Positions 8,455 through 19,189 of a stretch of 64,000 nucleotides of DNA are shown piece after piece. Numbering within the stretch: position 1 is the first letter of the stretch; the number at the start of each line of letters is the position of its first letter. The stretch is taken from positions 248,001 through 312,000 of the forward strand of contig JASAOM010001130.1 of the NCBI GenBank assembly GCA_030849085.1, written 5' to 3'. The position numbers and the translations under genes were made by a program. The notes beneath the pieces were generated by a model. It saw only the letters and a program-made list of their open reading frames with translations, did not search any database and was not told the origin of the DNA. The DNA is from Borovskyia barvae. Taxonomy: Eukaryota; Euglenozoa; Kinetoplastea; Trypanosomatida; Trypanosomatidae.

Positions 8455-11258
8455 GGTAGGCAACCTCGGTGCTCGGAGGAAACGCTGAGAGATTCGCGGA
8501 GGTACGCAGGCGAAAGAATATGATGACTCACCACACTTTTACGACCTCCTCAACCGCTCGCTCCCCCGAAACAAACAAAGAAAGGAAATACCAAAAAATG
8601 TTTAAAAACTTCCCCTCTTAAATTTTCGCAGCGGGGGGGAAGGCGGGGGGGGGGGAAGAAAAGGGAGTGGTTACCGCGACAGCTTCACGGATATGCTACA
8701 CTTTTATCTCTGCTACTCAAAGTCTTCTCTTGACTAAGTCGTTCTTTTTTTTTTGAGAATACACCTTAAGCCTCTTTCTGTACTTTTCGTCTTTCTATCT
8801 TGGCTTCCCAGAGGCTTCTTGTGCGGAGACGAGGCGGTGAGGAGTTTGTTCCGGCGTAAAACGTGAAAGAGAAGTCAGCACAGTAGAAGTAAAAAGGAAT
8901 TCTCCGACACCCACAGAGACCGTCAAGCTTTATCTGTCCGATATCCTTTGATTAACCCCAAAGCTAGAATATTTCAAAAGGGCAACACCAAAAGAAAACG
9001 AAGTGGAAGAAATTTCGAAAGAATCAGCACGTCCTCATTCACCTCGGGAGTGTCACAACTGAGTAGGCAAAGGGGCGGGGAGCAGCGCCAGCAAAGGTAG
9101 CCGAGCGGGACAAGAACCGGAACGACTCCACTGTGACAGGCGAGGATGCCGTCCGCCTTTACAGATAAGGTATTGAATACCAGAGGTGACGCCGAAAGAG
9201 CTTGGTGGGGCAGGGCTTTGTGGACCGTAGCTTTGGCAGTGATTCAAAAACAAATACGAGCTTTATCGGCGCTGCGGGACACCAAATGGAATGATTTGAA
9301 AATGTATGGTGCAACTGTCGCTGTTGAAGAAAAAAAGCGAGATAAACTTTATTACTTCGGCAATGAACTCGCGTCAGCACAATTCTATGTCAGCGCGAAT
9401 GTACTGACAGCTTGCAGCGGAGGGGGGGGGGAGGTGCATACAATAGGATAGACGACGGATCTGCAGCCACGTGCCGCACTTTCCAAGGGCCGAGAGAGAA
9501 CTTCCACCCCCCTGTCTTTCCGTCTGCTCTAAAAGACGAGAAATAACTCGGAAATTTTCGTTGTAGCGAAGGATTCGCTGTGTTCCTTTGAAGACGAAGC
9601 TGTTTGGTAAAACACGGGCGCAGCGCAGGGATGATGGAAAAGGTGAAGTGGAAGAAATGAGGTAAAAGGCGGCAAGGACAGAGACCGTAAAACTGGACAC
9701 ACTCCCCAGATCGGCAGAGAATAGTGCAAATCTCGGAAATAATGAGCTTCGCGACAGAACAGTGATAGATGCGGGAGTATACCAGGATACTAGACGTTGA
9801 TGGCGCGAGGCAGTATGACCGAGGAGATGCACCCTAATACACCAGAGATTCGTGGGACTTGCTTGTTAAAAGGGGAAAAGTGTGAGGGGTGCGCGAAAAG
9901 AGAAAAAAGGCCGATGGAAGAAGCTGCGTTTCTTACAAGAACAACAAGTTCTTCCGAATCTGTTGAAAGAAATAGAGAAGATGTCTCAGACAAACAAAAA
10001 ACTTTTGGGAGAGCACGGGGTACCCCCTTTTTACCCCCTCACTTACAACGCTCCACGACTTTTTTCTTGTCTGTTTCGGCGCGTGTATGCGCTTTTGTAG
10101 TTCAATCTGTATCTCAAAATGATGGCCCACTTCTGCCCCTTCCTAAAGCACACTTTTCTCGTGGAGGGGTTACTTAGCTACGACAGTGGAATGGGGTCGA
10201 TTCACTATGTTCGGCAAATCATTCAGCGAACACTCTGATGGAGGGCGTGAATACGAGAGATATTGGAAAAAAATCCTGACGAACAAATGTCAACTGCGCG
10301 CGCGCACACGTCACAGAAAAACACGGACCGTCGGGTCAACCCGAAATTCACTAGGGAAGGAGGGGGGTGAGGGAGTGCAAAGGTCAACAGAGAGAGAGAG
10401 AACTACAGAAAGACGAGAAAGGAAACCAAAATCACCTCGGGAACGCAATCGTACGACACCTTTTTCTACAACCTGTCTAGGCAAAGTAAGGCAGTCGAGC
10501 GATAATGTGGGGATGCCGCAATTCCATGCGGTATGTGTGTATGTGAGTGAATGAGTTGTCGATGCACGTGCACACGCCGAAATGAATCCAGAAAAGAGGC
10601 GATACGACAGAAGCGATGAGAGGAGACGGAGGATATGAGAAGAAAGCTGTTTTGGTGAGAAGGGGGAACGTGAGAGCAACAACACATTCCACGGTGATCT
10701 GCAAAACGGGAGCAGGCAGGAAACGGCATCAAAGCACACACGATGAATGGGGATACCTCAAGGCAACAAGCTTCGTTAGTTCTCACACCTCACCGGGTTC
10801 GAGACTGGATCACTTTCCGAAGTCTATAATCGGTCTGCGTTTTGTGGTGAGGACGAGAGTGGGTTGGAAAAAGGAATGTGTAGCAGAGGGAGGATGATTA
10901 ATCAAGGTTTGTAGGCACCGTTCATCACGTGCGCCCTTCGATTTGATTTCGTGGTCATGTTTCCTTTATGGACTAGCAATGCGAAGGGGAAAGGCGAAAA
11001 CACCACTCCATCATATTCAAAAGCAGCAAGGTGAGGCACCCAAACGAGTATCGACAAAACTATCTTTCTTGAACATTCAGCTGTGCGAATCTCTGCGTTC
11101 ATTTTGCACCTCAACAAGGACAGCCTTCTGGTGCAACGACACGTACAGCAGCACGTCACGGGCCTTCCCGTACTGGGATGGAGGAAAACCTCAAAAAACA
11201 GAGCGCCACCCCACCGACGTACCGCCCTCACGTCGATGTCGCACTGTTCCACTGCTTT
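8455..11258. other. Intergenic region between the LicD-like and guanylyltransferase genes
   Basis: This 2.8 kb is 3' untranslated sequence of the LicD-like gene plus the acceptor region of the next gene. C-rich tracts on the coding strand lie near 8635-8660 and 9421-9430. Open frames at plus 9146-9451, minus 9374-9832 and minus 10311-10739 have no recognisable domain and biased composition, so I leave them out. Confidence 0.5.
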
Positions 11259-12665
11259 CTACTCCGGTAGTATGTTCTTGAACTCGGCGGCAAGACCCTC
11301 GGTGTAAGAGAACTTTTTTGGTGTTCGCCAATCCACTCCATAGCTTTCTTCCAGATAACGCACAGGCGGCACCCAAAACCCGGGGGCGTGCACCGTTTCA
11401 ACACAGAACGGCAGCCTCTGCAAATCAGCAGCAAAAGGCTTGTGCAGGTAGCGGTACATAGAATGTTTACGGTCGCCCGCATTCTCATAAAATGAAGACG
11501 CCCAGACAAACGGTCCCTTCTGTTCGACCAGCGCTGCATCGTCCCCACCATCGCCTGTCAGAATAGGAGGATAGTACACGTTCAGATCAACTCGGACACC
11601 GGAGGCCACGTGGAGCACTCTCAGCTCTAGGCCTTTCTCCATTGCGCCACAAATATCGAGCACCACATAGGCACCATGTGTCGCCACGGCGTTGAGAAGA
11701 TCGAACACGCGCTGCTGCGCGCGATGTAATCCTGGAACAGCGAAGTCTGTCGACAACGCGTGGTTTGCAGGCGTCTCACCGTGCTCTGCCGTGGGGCGAG
11801 CAAGGATATCGTAAAAGATGCCCAGATCAATGTCCTCATCGTGCGGAATAAAGCAGTCGTCACGCCGTGCGCCTAATGCAGTCCCGCACGCCAGAAAGAA
11901 GGGAATTCCTTGTCTAATCAAAATTCCTTGCATACCAAGGAGCGCCTCCTGAAATGCGAGTTGCTTGCGCGCCGCGGCAGCATCATCACCAAAACGTTCC
12001 CGTATACGGTCAGCAAATAAATTCGTGGAGACGCCGGAAGGCGTGGTGACGCCTGACACTGTTCTCGCGGGGAGGGTTGTCGTCTGAGGAATCGCCAGGG
12101 TACGCGGCAGGCGCAGAGAAGTGTCCTCTGCAGGCATCGTTGAGCCCTGGTGAGAATGTGGGACAGCTCGCGATTCAGAAGCGACATATTTGTTTGAGTG
12201 TCCACACTGAGCATCTAGAGATTTAGCGAGTTGAATAAAGAGAGCTTGCTGGGCGTCGGGATTGTCGCAGCTCAAATACGCCTCGTATGCTGCATCAAAC
12301 TGGTCGATGCTATTCAGCACAGGTAAACAGCGTCCTTGGCAGATCGGATCAGTATTGCCGCGTCCATCGCACCGCCTTTCTCCTGAAAATTCAGAAAGCC
12401 ACTTCTGCAGTGCGTTGCGACGATGCTCGATAACAGAGAGCGGGGCTGAAGACCCTGCGTTGGCCTGACTTTCCTCAGCGCAGATTTGGGGAAGAGGAAA
12501 CGTAGTATTGGCCGTCGTGGACAGCGGGTCTATCGAGGGTGATGCGCTAGCTCCCCTTCTCTGACGTGATGCAGCCGCGGCGCACATCGCGCAGCCCTCC
12601 TTGTGCAGATGGGGTCGGAATAGGTGCATTGCGGCGCCTTGCCATAGAGAGCACGATCGCCGCAT
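11259..12665 (-). CDS. LicD/fukutin-family putative phosphotransferase
   Basis: The 468-residue product carries the LicD signature in its second half. LACGTALGAR (258-267) is followed by FIPHDEDIDLG (272-282) with the acidic metal-binding cluster, then RVDLNVYY (358-365), and the C-terminal YLEESYGVDWRTP (437-449) typical of the family. LicD and fukutin-type enzymes transfer phosphocholine, phosphoribitol or related groups onto glycans; the substrate here is unknown. The first 230 residues are low-complexity and match nothing I know. No signal peptide or membrane segment is evident, which is unusual for an enzyme acting on surface glycans. The frame extends to a GTG at 12674, but the first ATG is 12665. 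A plausible acceptor AG lies at 12746-12747 after a short C/T tract. Confidence 0.85.
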   Translation of the reverse strand: MRRSCSLWQGAAMHLFRPHLHKEGCAMCAAAASRQRRGASASPSIDPLSTTANTTFPLPQICAEESQANAGSSAPLSVIEHRRNALQKWLSEFSGERRCDGRGNTDPICQGRCLPVLNSIDQFDAAYEAYLSCDNPDAQQALFIQLAKSLDAQCGHSNKYVASESRAVPHSHQGSTMPAEDTSLRLPRTLAIPQTTTLPARTVSGVTTPSGVSTNLFADRIRERFGDDAAAARKQLAFQEALLGMQGILIRQGIPFFLACGTALGARRDDCFIPHDEDIDLGIFYDILARPTAEHGETPANHALSTDFAVPGLHRAQQRVFDLLNAVATHGAYVVLDICGAMEKGLELRVLHVASGVRVDLNVYYPPILTGDGGDDAALVEQKGPFVWASSFYENAGDRKHSMYRYLHKPFAADLQRLPFCVETVHAPGFWVPPVRYLEESYGVDWRTPKKFSYTEGLAAEFKNILPE

Positions 12666-13629
12666 AGGGGCCACCGAAAGGCAAGCCTAGTCGCTCGCTT
12701 CTCAGGTTTCGCTCTTTCACTGGGCTGAAGTTCACCCTGAGTGACCTGAAAGAAGCTGCTATTCTGCGTGTGGTCCCCTGCTTTACCCCCTCTTTTCTTC
12801 GATAAAAATAATTATGACGATGCAATGGGTGACGTGGTGGATGATTTGGTCGAAAAAGGTGCAAGAGATAGAGGCGAGAGGGGATGAATCATCACCAGCA
12901 TACGCAGATAAAGAAAGTCCTACATTGATTTGACTGTCGAGGACACAGCATGTGACAACATCAAACGTCACCACAGCTCGGTGGTGCTTCCACTCTCCAC
13001 TAGAGAATAAAAAAGAGAAGGAGCAGCATCACCTCGGAGGCGAAAACACTGTCAGCCTACAAAGCACAGCAGTGCCAACGCCGTCCAAAACCATCAAACA
13101 CACATACAAAGGGAGTCACATTCGTACACACTGGTAACCATGCGCGTCCTCACCATCGATCACCAAGCCGAAGGAGAGATGGGGGAAGCCAAGAAGAACA
13201 AACATCCCATACTTGGGCCAGAAGTGCTTTCCCATTAGAAGGGAAAGAGAAGAGCACACGTCCAGCACGCGTCAGATATGGTCTATCCCATCAGATGAAG
13301 GGTATGAGCGAGACAGTGGACGGCCAATCTGGCCACACACACGAGTCCAATCGCCCCCCCCTCCCTGAAGGCATTGGCGCAGTACCAAAGGGACAGATAC
13401 ACCCGCGACACACGTCAGCGGAAACATTTGATTAATCCACTGCACACAGATCCGCCGGTCCCCTCACCGCCTTCCACGACAACAAAACACATAAAAGAAA
13501 AAGCTCAACACCATACCATCATCTCGCTTCTGCATCCAACCGCTGGCACGCGGCACCTCCCATCGAGGGCCAGCCGTAACATAATCATCCCGTCACCGCG
13601 AGTCGCGACCTTGTAGCGCACGGTTCCGA
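12666..13629. other. Intergenic region
   Basis: This stretch lies between CPSF160 and the LicD-like gene and should hold the CPSF160 3' untranslated region and the LicD leader. Several short frames occur on both strands, but none is convincing. Confidence 0.5.
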
Positions 13630-16600
13630 CTAAAGAGGTCCAAGCTCTGCGGAAACAGTTGCACCCACGTTCATCACCCGGTCCAGCTGTGTCTGCGCAG
13701 CCGCAGCGATCAGTTTTCGCGTGCGCAAATCTTGACGGTACAGTTGATCTAACAGCGGCATCTGCAATAACCATTCTTCCCCTTTAAGCGAACGTAAAGG
13801 ATCATCTTGCGGGAAACCGAGAAACATACGCGGCGGAAGTCCAGCTGCGTGGGCGACTTCACTCTGCAGTCGCCGCATCACCCATTGACCTGTTCGACTC
13901 GTCTGCTCCCCAAGTGGCACCAAGTAGCCGACTTCCCCCACGTTTGTCACGTAGATCGCTACGCTGCTGGCGGGAGAAGAGGAGGCTCTTATGCGAAGCA
14001 TGGTGAGCAATGCCCCTCCTGCGAGTCGGTACTCACCGCTGATATTGAGGAGCGCCTCCAAAACTTTCGGCCGTTTTCCCGGCTCCTGAAGCACTCGTGG
14101 TTTGTAGGTCATGCAGACCAAGTTGCGTGCATCGTCCGCCACCATTATACCGAGACGCGTATCGTGGTAGAGGACGTCGTTATACACCACCGAAAGCGAA
14201 TTCGTGTCCCGTCCGAGAATCGTAATGGTGTGATTTGCTTCACTGTAACGGGCAAAGAGAACGGAATGAAAAAGGTCGCCGATGACGAGGTATTCACGGA
14301 AGGAGCGCAGAGAGGTTACGTAGGCTCCTGCGTAGAGAATCGCCATGGTCTCCATCGCACTTTTACCGATGTCGTAGCGGTAGACTCGAACAGTACCACC
14401 CACCGCAACCGCAACGCAGTCCCTGCCTATGCTCGTTATGGCAGTTACAGGCCCCCGCAGGGCCTCTTCGTGGAGCTTGCGCAGCATCTGTTGTCTACGG
14501 CTCCCGCTCTGCGAGGTTGCCAAGAGCAGGACTCGACCCCGACTCGTCACATCCTCACCAAGAGGATACGCTGTGGCCAGCGCGAGCACAGGGGCCGTCG
14601 CTGCATTGCTATCCGGACCTTGGGGGGTATCTCGGGTTACATGAAGCATGGTCAAAGCAAGCACCTTCTCATTCTCGTCCAACTGGTAGTGAGCGGTGCA
14701 CTGCCAGTCCAGCGTTGAATAAAATTGAACGGCGTAGCGCTCATTCACGGGTATCGGGGCACCAGATGTGACTGGAAGAGGGAGCAGCGACGGCGCTTCG
14801 ACGACGTGCGGCACGCGATTGCCTTCATCATCCTCCAGCATGCGCAACTGCATATCAAATGGAGCCCGCCTTGGGGCGAATGGTTGTGGTCGCGACGTCA
14901 CGACAAAGCAGCCGCGAGCTGCAGTGCTATAAGCAACGTGATGTGGAGTCGCACCGAGGCGTATGCGCTCCAGCCACCACCCGCTGCTATCCATCAGCTC
15001 GCCGAACGGCTGCATCGTTGCGAAATGCACGAAACCCTCGCCGCAGTACACAAAGCCTCCCTGTACATGCCGCGAATGAAAAGGCGCAAACCCACGAACG
15101 GCGCTCATTCCGTGATGTCTAGTGCAGACAAGTTGATTCGTAGCTGCGTGGAACACGAGAAATACAGGTGTGTGACCGCATACATACACACCTCTGAAGC
15201 GATGGAGGATAGAGTCAAAGGGCACTAGACGTTCACTGCAGTGACGCATCTGCTGTGTAACACTCGCCAAGTGTGCTCGCTCTTCCTGCAGCCGCTTCTT
15301 ACGCGCCTCCACAGACTCCATCACGTCCAGCTCGGGGGTAACGTCCAAAATGTGGTGTACCTGTTTCACGCATCGGCGTGGACCGTAAGCGTCGGGAGGT
15401 ATGACGCGGTACGTCACCAACTCGCCAGAGGATAGTATCATTACAAGCGTCATTTCCGTCGGCGCTGCCGACGTCGTCACAGGAGCCTCGTGACGAGCAA
15501 ACACAGCGAGGTGAGTTATGGTGGGAAGAGGCTCCGCATTAAGTCGTTCGCGAAGTTTGACGGCGGGCGTTTCGACACCATCCACAGCGAATGGGGGAAT
15601 CAGCGCGAAGTTGGGGAACCGGGAAGTTTCTCGCGTCTGCTGAGGCGATTCGAGCGAGTAGATGATGAGGTCCATCCCTTGAACCACCACCAACGATATC
15701 GACCTCTTTTCCTGCCTCACGACCGCCCATTGAGCTGCCACCGTCACGTTTTTCAGAATCACCGTTGAATGGAACGTGGATTTTGAGTTGTCCAGGGTAA
15801 AGGAGAGGAATTGACCATCTGTAAAACGAACGAGTACGCATCGCAGCTCCGGAACGACGAGCGCAGCGAGCGCTGGATTTTCGGAGTCTGCTTGGCTATG
15901 GGCACCCTTCAAGGCCTTCAGCGTACGAAAATCGCTCGTCGCCAGTCGCCGTCTGCCATCAATGGAAAGGAGTCTTATTTCCGCCTCCGTGACCTGAATC
16001 AGTGCAGGGATCCAGTCCAGGTGCGCGGCGAATACCGTTCGTGCTGCCACATGCAAGGCGGCACCGCGAACCTGCTGAACTGAATCACTACGGACAGCGA
16101 ACAGTATAGAGAAATTGGAGCCGGTGATGAGGAGGTGAGGGTAGTGCGCTCCAATCTCCGTGGCAGACGCGGTCATCATAGCACCAGCTCGAGCCCCACT
16201 GGCCCCTTCCTCCATCGCATCTCTCGCCCGTTTGCGGGTGTAATCATTGCTGGGTTCGAGAAAGAATACGGAAATGGCGTTCAATTCTTCCTGACGCACC
16301 ACCCGACTCCGAATCGAGCGGCGCAGCACCGAAAGTGCTCCGGCGGATCCTGTGCCAGAGCACAAAACTAGATCCATCACGGCTTTCCGCTCTGCGACCG
16401 TCATATTAGGTGCAGGATCCAGTTCTACGCTGCGAAACAAGTCCGCGTACGGCGAGGATTCCACAGAAGGATCTAGCGTGTCCTCACTGGCTCCGGCGGA
16501 AGCTGTAGTGTCGACAATGTCAGCATCTCTTACCGGGCCGACGCTGATGAATTTCTGCACGACTCTGCAAGTGTCTCGTGGTGTACTGGCAATCAGTCGT

Positions 16601-18234
16601 GAGTCGCCGTTCAAGGCCCCCCAAAAGAAGAGGTCCTTGTCAACAGCCGCAGAGGAGGAGCAGAAGCATCCAGTCATTACGATCTCGGTGCTAATGCGCC
16701 CAACGGTGTATCCGTGACTCTGCAAATGAACTTCGGCCACCGTCCCCTCATCCTCTGTCACGAGCAGGAGCCGTTGGACGTCGTCTGAGGGGGTACTCAC
16801 CTGTTGCACGTGCGCTGCTGCAGACGCAGAAGCGGGGGGAAGCAAGATCGCTGTTGCGTTAGCGAGGTTGAGGTTGACCTTGACCAGGTCGGTGGAGAGC
16901 TCCTGCGCGGCGTTACGCCATTGCACTGCTTCGAAAGTGATTGCTGACGATTTCAAGTTTCGTACCTGCTCTGCGCCATTCGCATTGATGTACGCCCCAT
17001 AGCCGCTCTTGGTGCTGACGTGTACCATCATGTTGCGGCTCACACAGAGCACAGCGGAAGGCACATCCTGAAAGGCAGGGAGAGGGGTGATACTCGTCGC
17101 ATCGTAGGGTAGACCATCAACTTCACTGAGCGAAAGCACGTGCGGAGCCGCAGAGCTCGCTAGGGTCACCTTCATCCATTCGATGGAGCAAGTTAGCATA
17201 TGCGCCTCCACCGTTCTGCTGCGCCATTCCAATAACTTGACACGGCCGGCCCATGTCGGTTGTTTCTCGAAAAGAAATGCAAGGAGAGGCTCACCGGCAG
17301 ATTCGACAAACTGCATATCACGAATGTTTCGCAGCGTAGCCTTCACCGTTTGCAGGTGCCACACAGTAACAGTGCCAATGCGCAGCAGTACTGGGCTATC
17401 GCCGGCCAGCGTCAGCTTCACAGGTGAAGGTACACCAGATGCGGCCACTGCGTGCTCCGATGCAGTAGCACTTTCATCCGCAGTGGCGGGCTTAGAAATG
17501 TTGGCCGACGCGTTGTGAGCGGGAGGTGACACGTCTCCGTCGTCCTCATCGTCCTCGTCACCCCACGCGTTTAGCGCGACCGTCGATTTGAGGCCTCCTC
17601 CCGCAGCAGCAGGCGACGCAGCGACGGAACCCTCCTCCTTGCCCTCATACGCGGCAGATGGGGCGGAGGCAGGCGACGCATCCGATGGGGCGTTATCAGT
17701 CTTCCGCGCCTGCTCCCATGCATGTTGCTCTACAAGTTCTACCACAGGAAAGAAGAAAAGCTCGCTGCGCTTTGCCAAAACCGCTACATACGTGCCGCTT
17801 TCATCTACCCGCATCATTGCGTCCAACGGGCAGCGGTCCAGACTAAGCTGTCGGTCATCGAGTTGGACCAGCGCCACGGTGTCGAACTGCGCGGTGAAGG
17901 GGTTGTACCGGAGAAAGGAGACGTGAAAATCGTCGAAGAGGAGAACGAGGATATCAGACGTGGCACGAAAGGGTCGACACCGTGCTGCTGCCAAAGGGGG
18001 TGCATGGAGAGATACTTCCGCGACTTGGCTGAGGTGCTCTCCTGCCGATGGCGACGTAGCGACGTTGGACGACGGTGATCCAGAACTCACTCGGTAAAGG
18101 GTGAGATGATTTTGCCGAACGGTCACCACCTCCTTCGCCTTCTGCGCCACGAACGAGTCCGGTAGGAAGTAACCGGAGACGGAGTGCGTTACCACCGAGG
18201 CTGGTAACGACGGTGCCACCGCAGTGTGAAGCAT
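13630..18234 (-). CDS. CPSF1: Cleavage and polyadenylation specificity factor subunit 1 (CPSF160)
   Basis: The 1534-residue product has the length and layout of CPSF160: a first propeller with the family-like segment around FHVSFLRYNPFTAQFDTV, a long middle region, and a C-terminal CPSF_A region (roughly the last 400 residues) ending in a helical tail. An acidic insert (DEDDEDDGD, near residue 225) interrupts the first propeller. CPSF160 scaffolds the complex that recognises and cuts the 3' end of pre-mRNA. In trypanosomatids this complex also links polyadenylation of one gene to trans-splicing of the next. The start is an ATG 44 bases downstream of a strong predicted acceptor. The assignment rests on overall pattern rather than a single catalytic motif; DDB1 and SF3B3 share the fold, but the N-terminus fits CPSF160 best. 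Confidence 0.85.
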   Translation of the reverse strand: MLHTAVAPSLPASVVTHSVSGYFLPDSFVAQKAKEVVTVRQNHLTLYRVSSGSPSSNVATSPSAGEHLSQVAEVSLHAPPLAAARCRPFRATSDILVLLFDDFHVSFLRYNPFTAQFDTVALVQLDDRQLSLDRCPLDAMMRVDESGTYVAVLAKRSELFFFPVVELVEQHAWEQARKTDNAPSDASPASAPSAAYEGKEEGSVAASPAAAGGGLKSTVALNAWGDEDDEDDGDVSPPAHNASANISKPATADESATASEHAVAASGVPSPVKLTLAGDSPVLLRIGTVTVWHLQTVKATLRNIRDMQFVESAGEPLLAFLFEKQPTWAGRVKLLEWRSRTVEAHMLTCSIEWMKVTLASSAAPHVLSLSEVDGLPYDATSITPLPAFQDVPSAVLCVSRNMMVHVSTKSGYGAYINANGAEQVRNLKSSAITFEAVQWRNAAQELSTDLVKVNLNLANATAILLPPASASAAAHVQQVSTPSDDVQRLLLVTEDEGTVAEVHLQSHGYTVGRISTEIVMTGCFCSSSAAVDKDLFFWGALNGDSRLIASTPRDTCRVVQKFISVGPVRDADIVDTTASAGASEDTLDPSVESSPYADLFRSVELDPAPNMTVAERKAVMDLVLCSGTGSAGALSVLRRSIRSRVVRQEELNAISVFFLEPSNDYTRKRARDAMEEGASGARAGAMMTASATEIGAHYPHLLITGSNFSILFAVRSDSVQQVRGAALHVAARTVFAAHLDWIPALIQVTEAEIRLLSIDGRRRLATSDFRTLKALKGAHSQADSENPALAALVVPELRCVLVRFTDGQFLSFTLDNSKSTFHSTVILKNVTVAAQWAVVRQEKRSISLVVVQGMDLIIYSLESPQQTRETSRFPNFALIPPFAVDGVETPAVKLRERLNAEPLPTITHLAVFARHEAPVTTSAAPTEMTLVMILSSGELVTYRVIPPDAYGPRRCVKQVHHILDVTPELDVMESVEARKKRLQEERAHLASVTQQMRHCSERLVPFDSILHRFRGVYVCGHTPVFLVFHAATNQLVCTRHHGMSAVRGFAPFHSRHVQGGFVYCGEGFVHFATMQPFGELMDSSGWWLERIRLGATPHHVAYSTAARGCFVVTSRPQPFAPRRAPFDMQLRMLEDDEGNRVPHVVEAPSLLPLPVTSGAPIPVNERYAVQFYSTLDWQCTAHYQLDENEKVLALTMLHVTRDTPQGPDSNAATAPVLALATAYPLGEDVTSRGRVLLLATSQSGSRRQQMLRKLHEEALRGPVTAITSIGRDCVAVAVGGTVRVYRYDIGKSAMETMAILYAGAYVTSLRSFREYLVIGDLFHSVLFARYSEANHTITILGRDTNSLSVVYNDVLYHDTRLGIMVADDARNLVCMTYKPRVLQEPGKRPKVLEALLNISGEYRLAGGALLTMLRIRASSSPASSVAIYVTNVGEVGYLVPLGEQTSRTGQWVMRRLQSEVAHAAGLPPRMFLGFPQDDPLRSLKGEEWLLQMPLLDQLYRQDLRTRKLIAAAAQTQLDRVMNVGATVSAELGPL

Positions 18235-18310
18235 GATGGGCAGAGGACGGGCGTGAGTACGCTAAGTTGCTAAGCACACTGCGGAGTAGACAAGAAAGAA
18301 GAAACAATGC
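18235..18310 (-). promoter_or_regulatory. Predicted trans-splice acceptor of CPSF160
   Basis: On the coding strand the tract TTTCTTCTTTCTTGTCTACT is followed by CCGCAG, with the AG at 18279-18280. No other AG falls between tract and acceptor. The leader would be 44 bases. Confidence 0.7.
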
Positions 18311-19189
18311 GAGAGTAAGTCGATCAACAATCGTAATCGTCCAGTGTACGTGAAGTAGTTTGAGGCAGGAAAGAGTTGGTGGCTTTTCTCTTCACTTTCA
18401 CTGCTCTGGTTAGGTGGTCGACAAGAAGGCGAAGGCCAGTAATCCAACCTTTCGAGTGCGATTACACGTAATGGTGCAGGTTCGTAGATGTGAGAAAGTG
18501 TGTGTGTGTGTGTGTTTGATTATGCTGGAGATTGCGTCAGCACAAGGTATTAGAGGCCGTCGCTGCGCGGGGGAAGGGGATGAGAACGGCAGGGGATAGT
18601 GCCACTCGGTTCTCTCTATATTTTTCCTCGCTGTAAGTCGCACGTGCTGTGAGAACGGAGCACCGCTAGCCGACTTCCCTCGCCATTACAATCAGTGAAA
18701 TTCCACGTGAAGCAGGAAGGATAGAATTGCACGGGATATACGAATGAAAGGAACATAGCATACATACGAACATGGAGGCACAACACAATCGATTAGGTTG
18801 TGAAGCTGTGACTTTCCAAACGTGCAGCTCCGAGAAGAGCATCTGAGGATCGGCATTTTTATCAAGAGGTCACACGGTGTCTAGCTCTGCCACCAAATGC
18901 CTCCACAACATGCGATCTCCAGGCCTCTTTTCAGACTAAATGTGCATTTGAAGCGACGTGTATTTTGTTCCAATAAAAATCTTGCTGAGTAGAGAACGAG
19001 TGCTCACGTGGTCTTCAATGAAATACCCTGATGGCCCTACAAACCTCAAATCCTCGTAGGACTACGCGACACCCTTCTTAAGTGATATTGCCTGTATCCG
19101 CATTGTGAGAGGAGCTCAACCACTTCGAACGCTGAAGTCAAACGGAAAATTCAAAAGGCGATAGTCGAGTGAGGAGCGCCTTTTCCCTT
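18235..19189. other. Intergenic region with a short GT repeat
   Basis: This stretch separates the PPPDE gene from CPSF160. A (GT)n run lies at about 18500-18516. I see no credible gene. Confidence 0.5.

Noticed and set aside
8455-8463. TTG start for the guanylyltransferase gene, and similar GTG starts for the LicD, coiled-coil (22430), CRAL-TRIO (both) and BBS9 genes
   Set aside because: Nuclear genes of this kind start at ATG; in each case an in-frame ATG lies shortly downstream and fits the family or acceptor.
10795-10830. Sequence GGTTCGAGACT resembling a tRNA B box
   Set aside because: No A box, acceptor stem or anticodon arm can be drawn around it.
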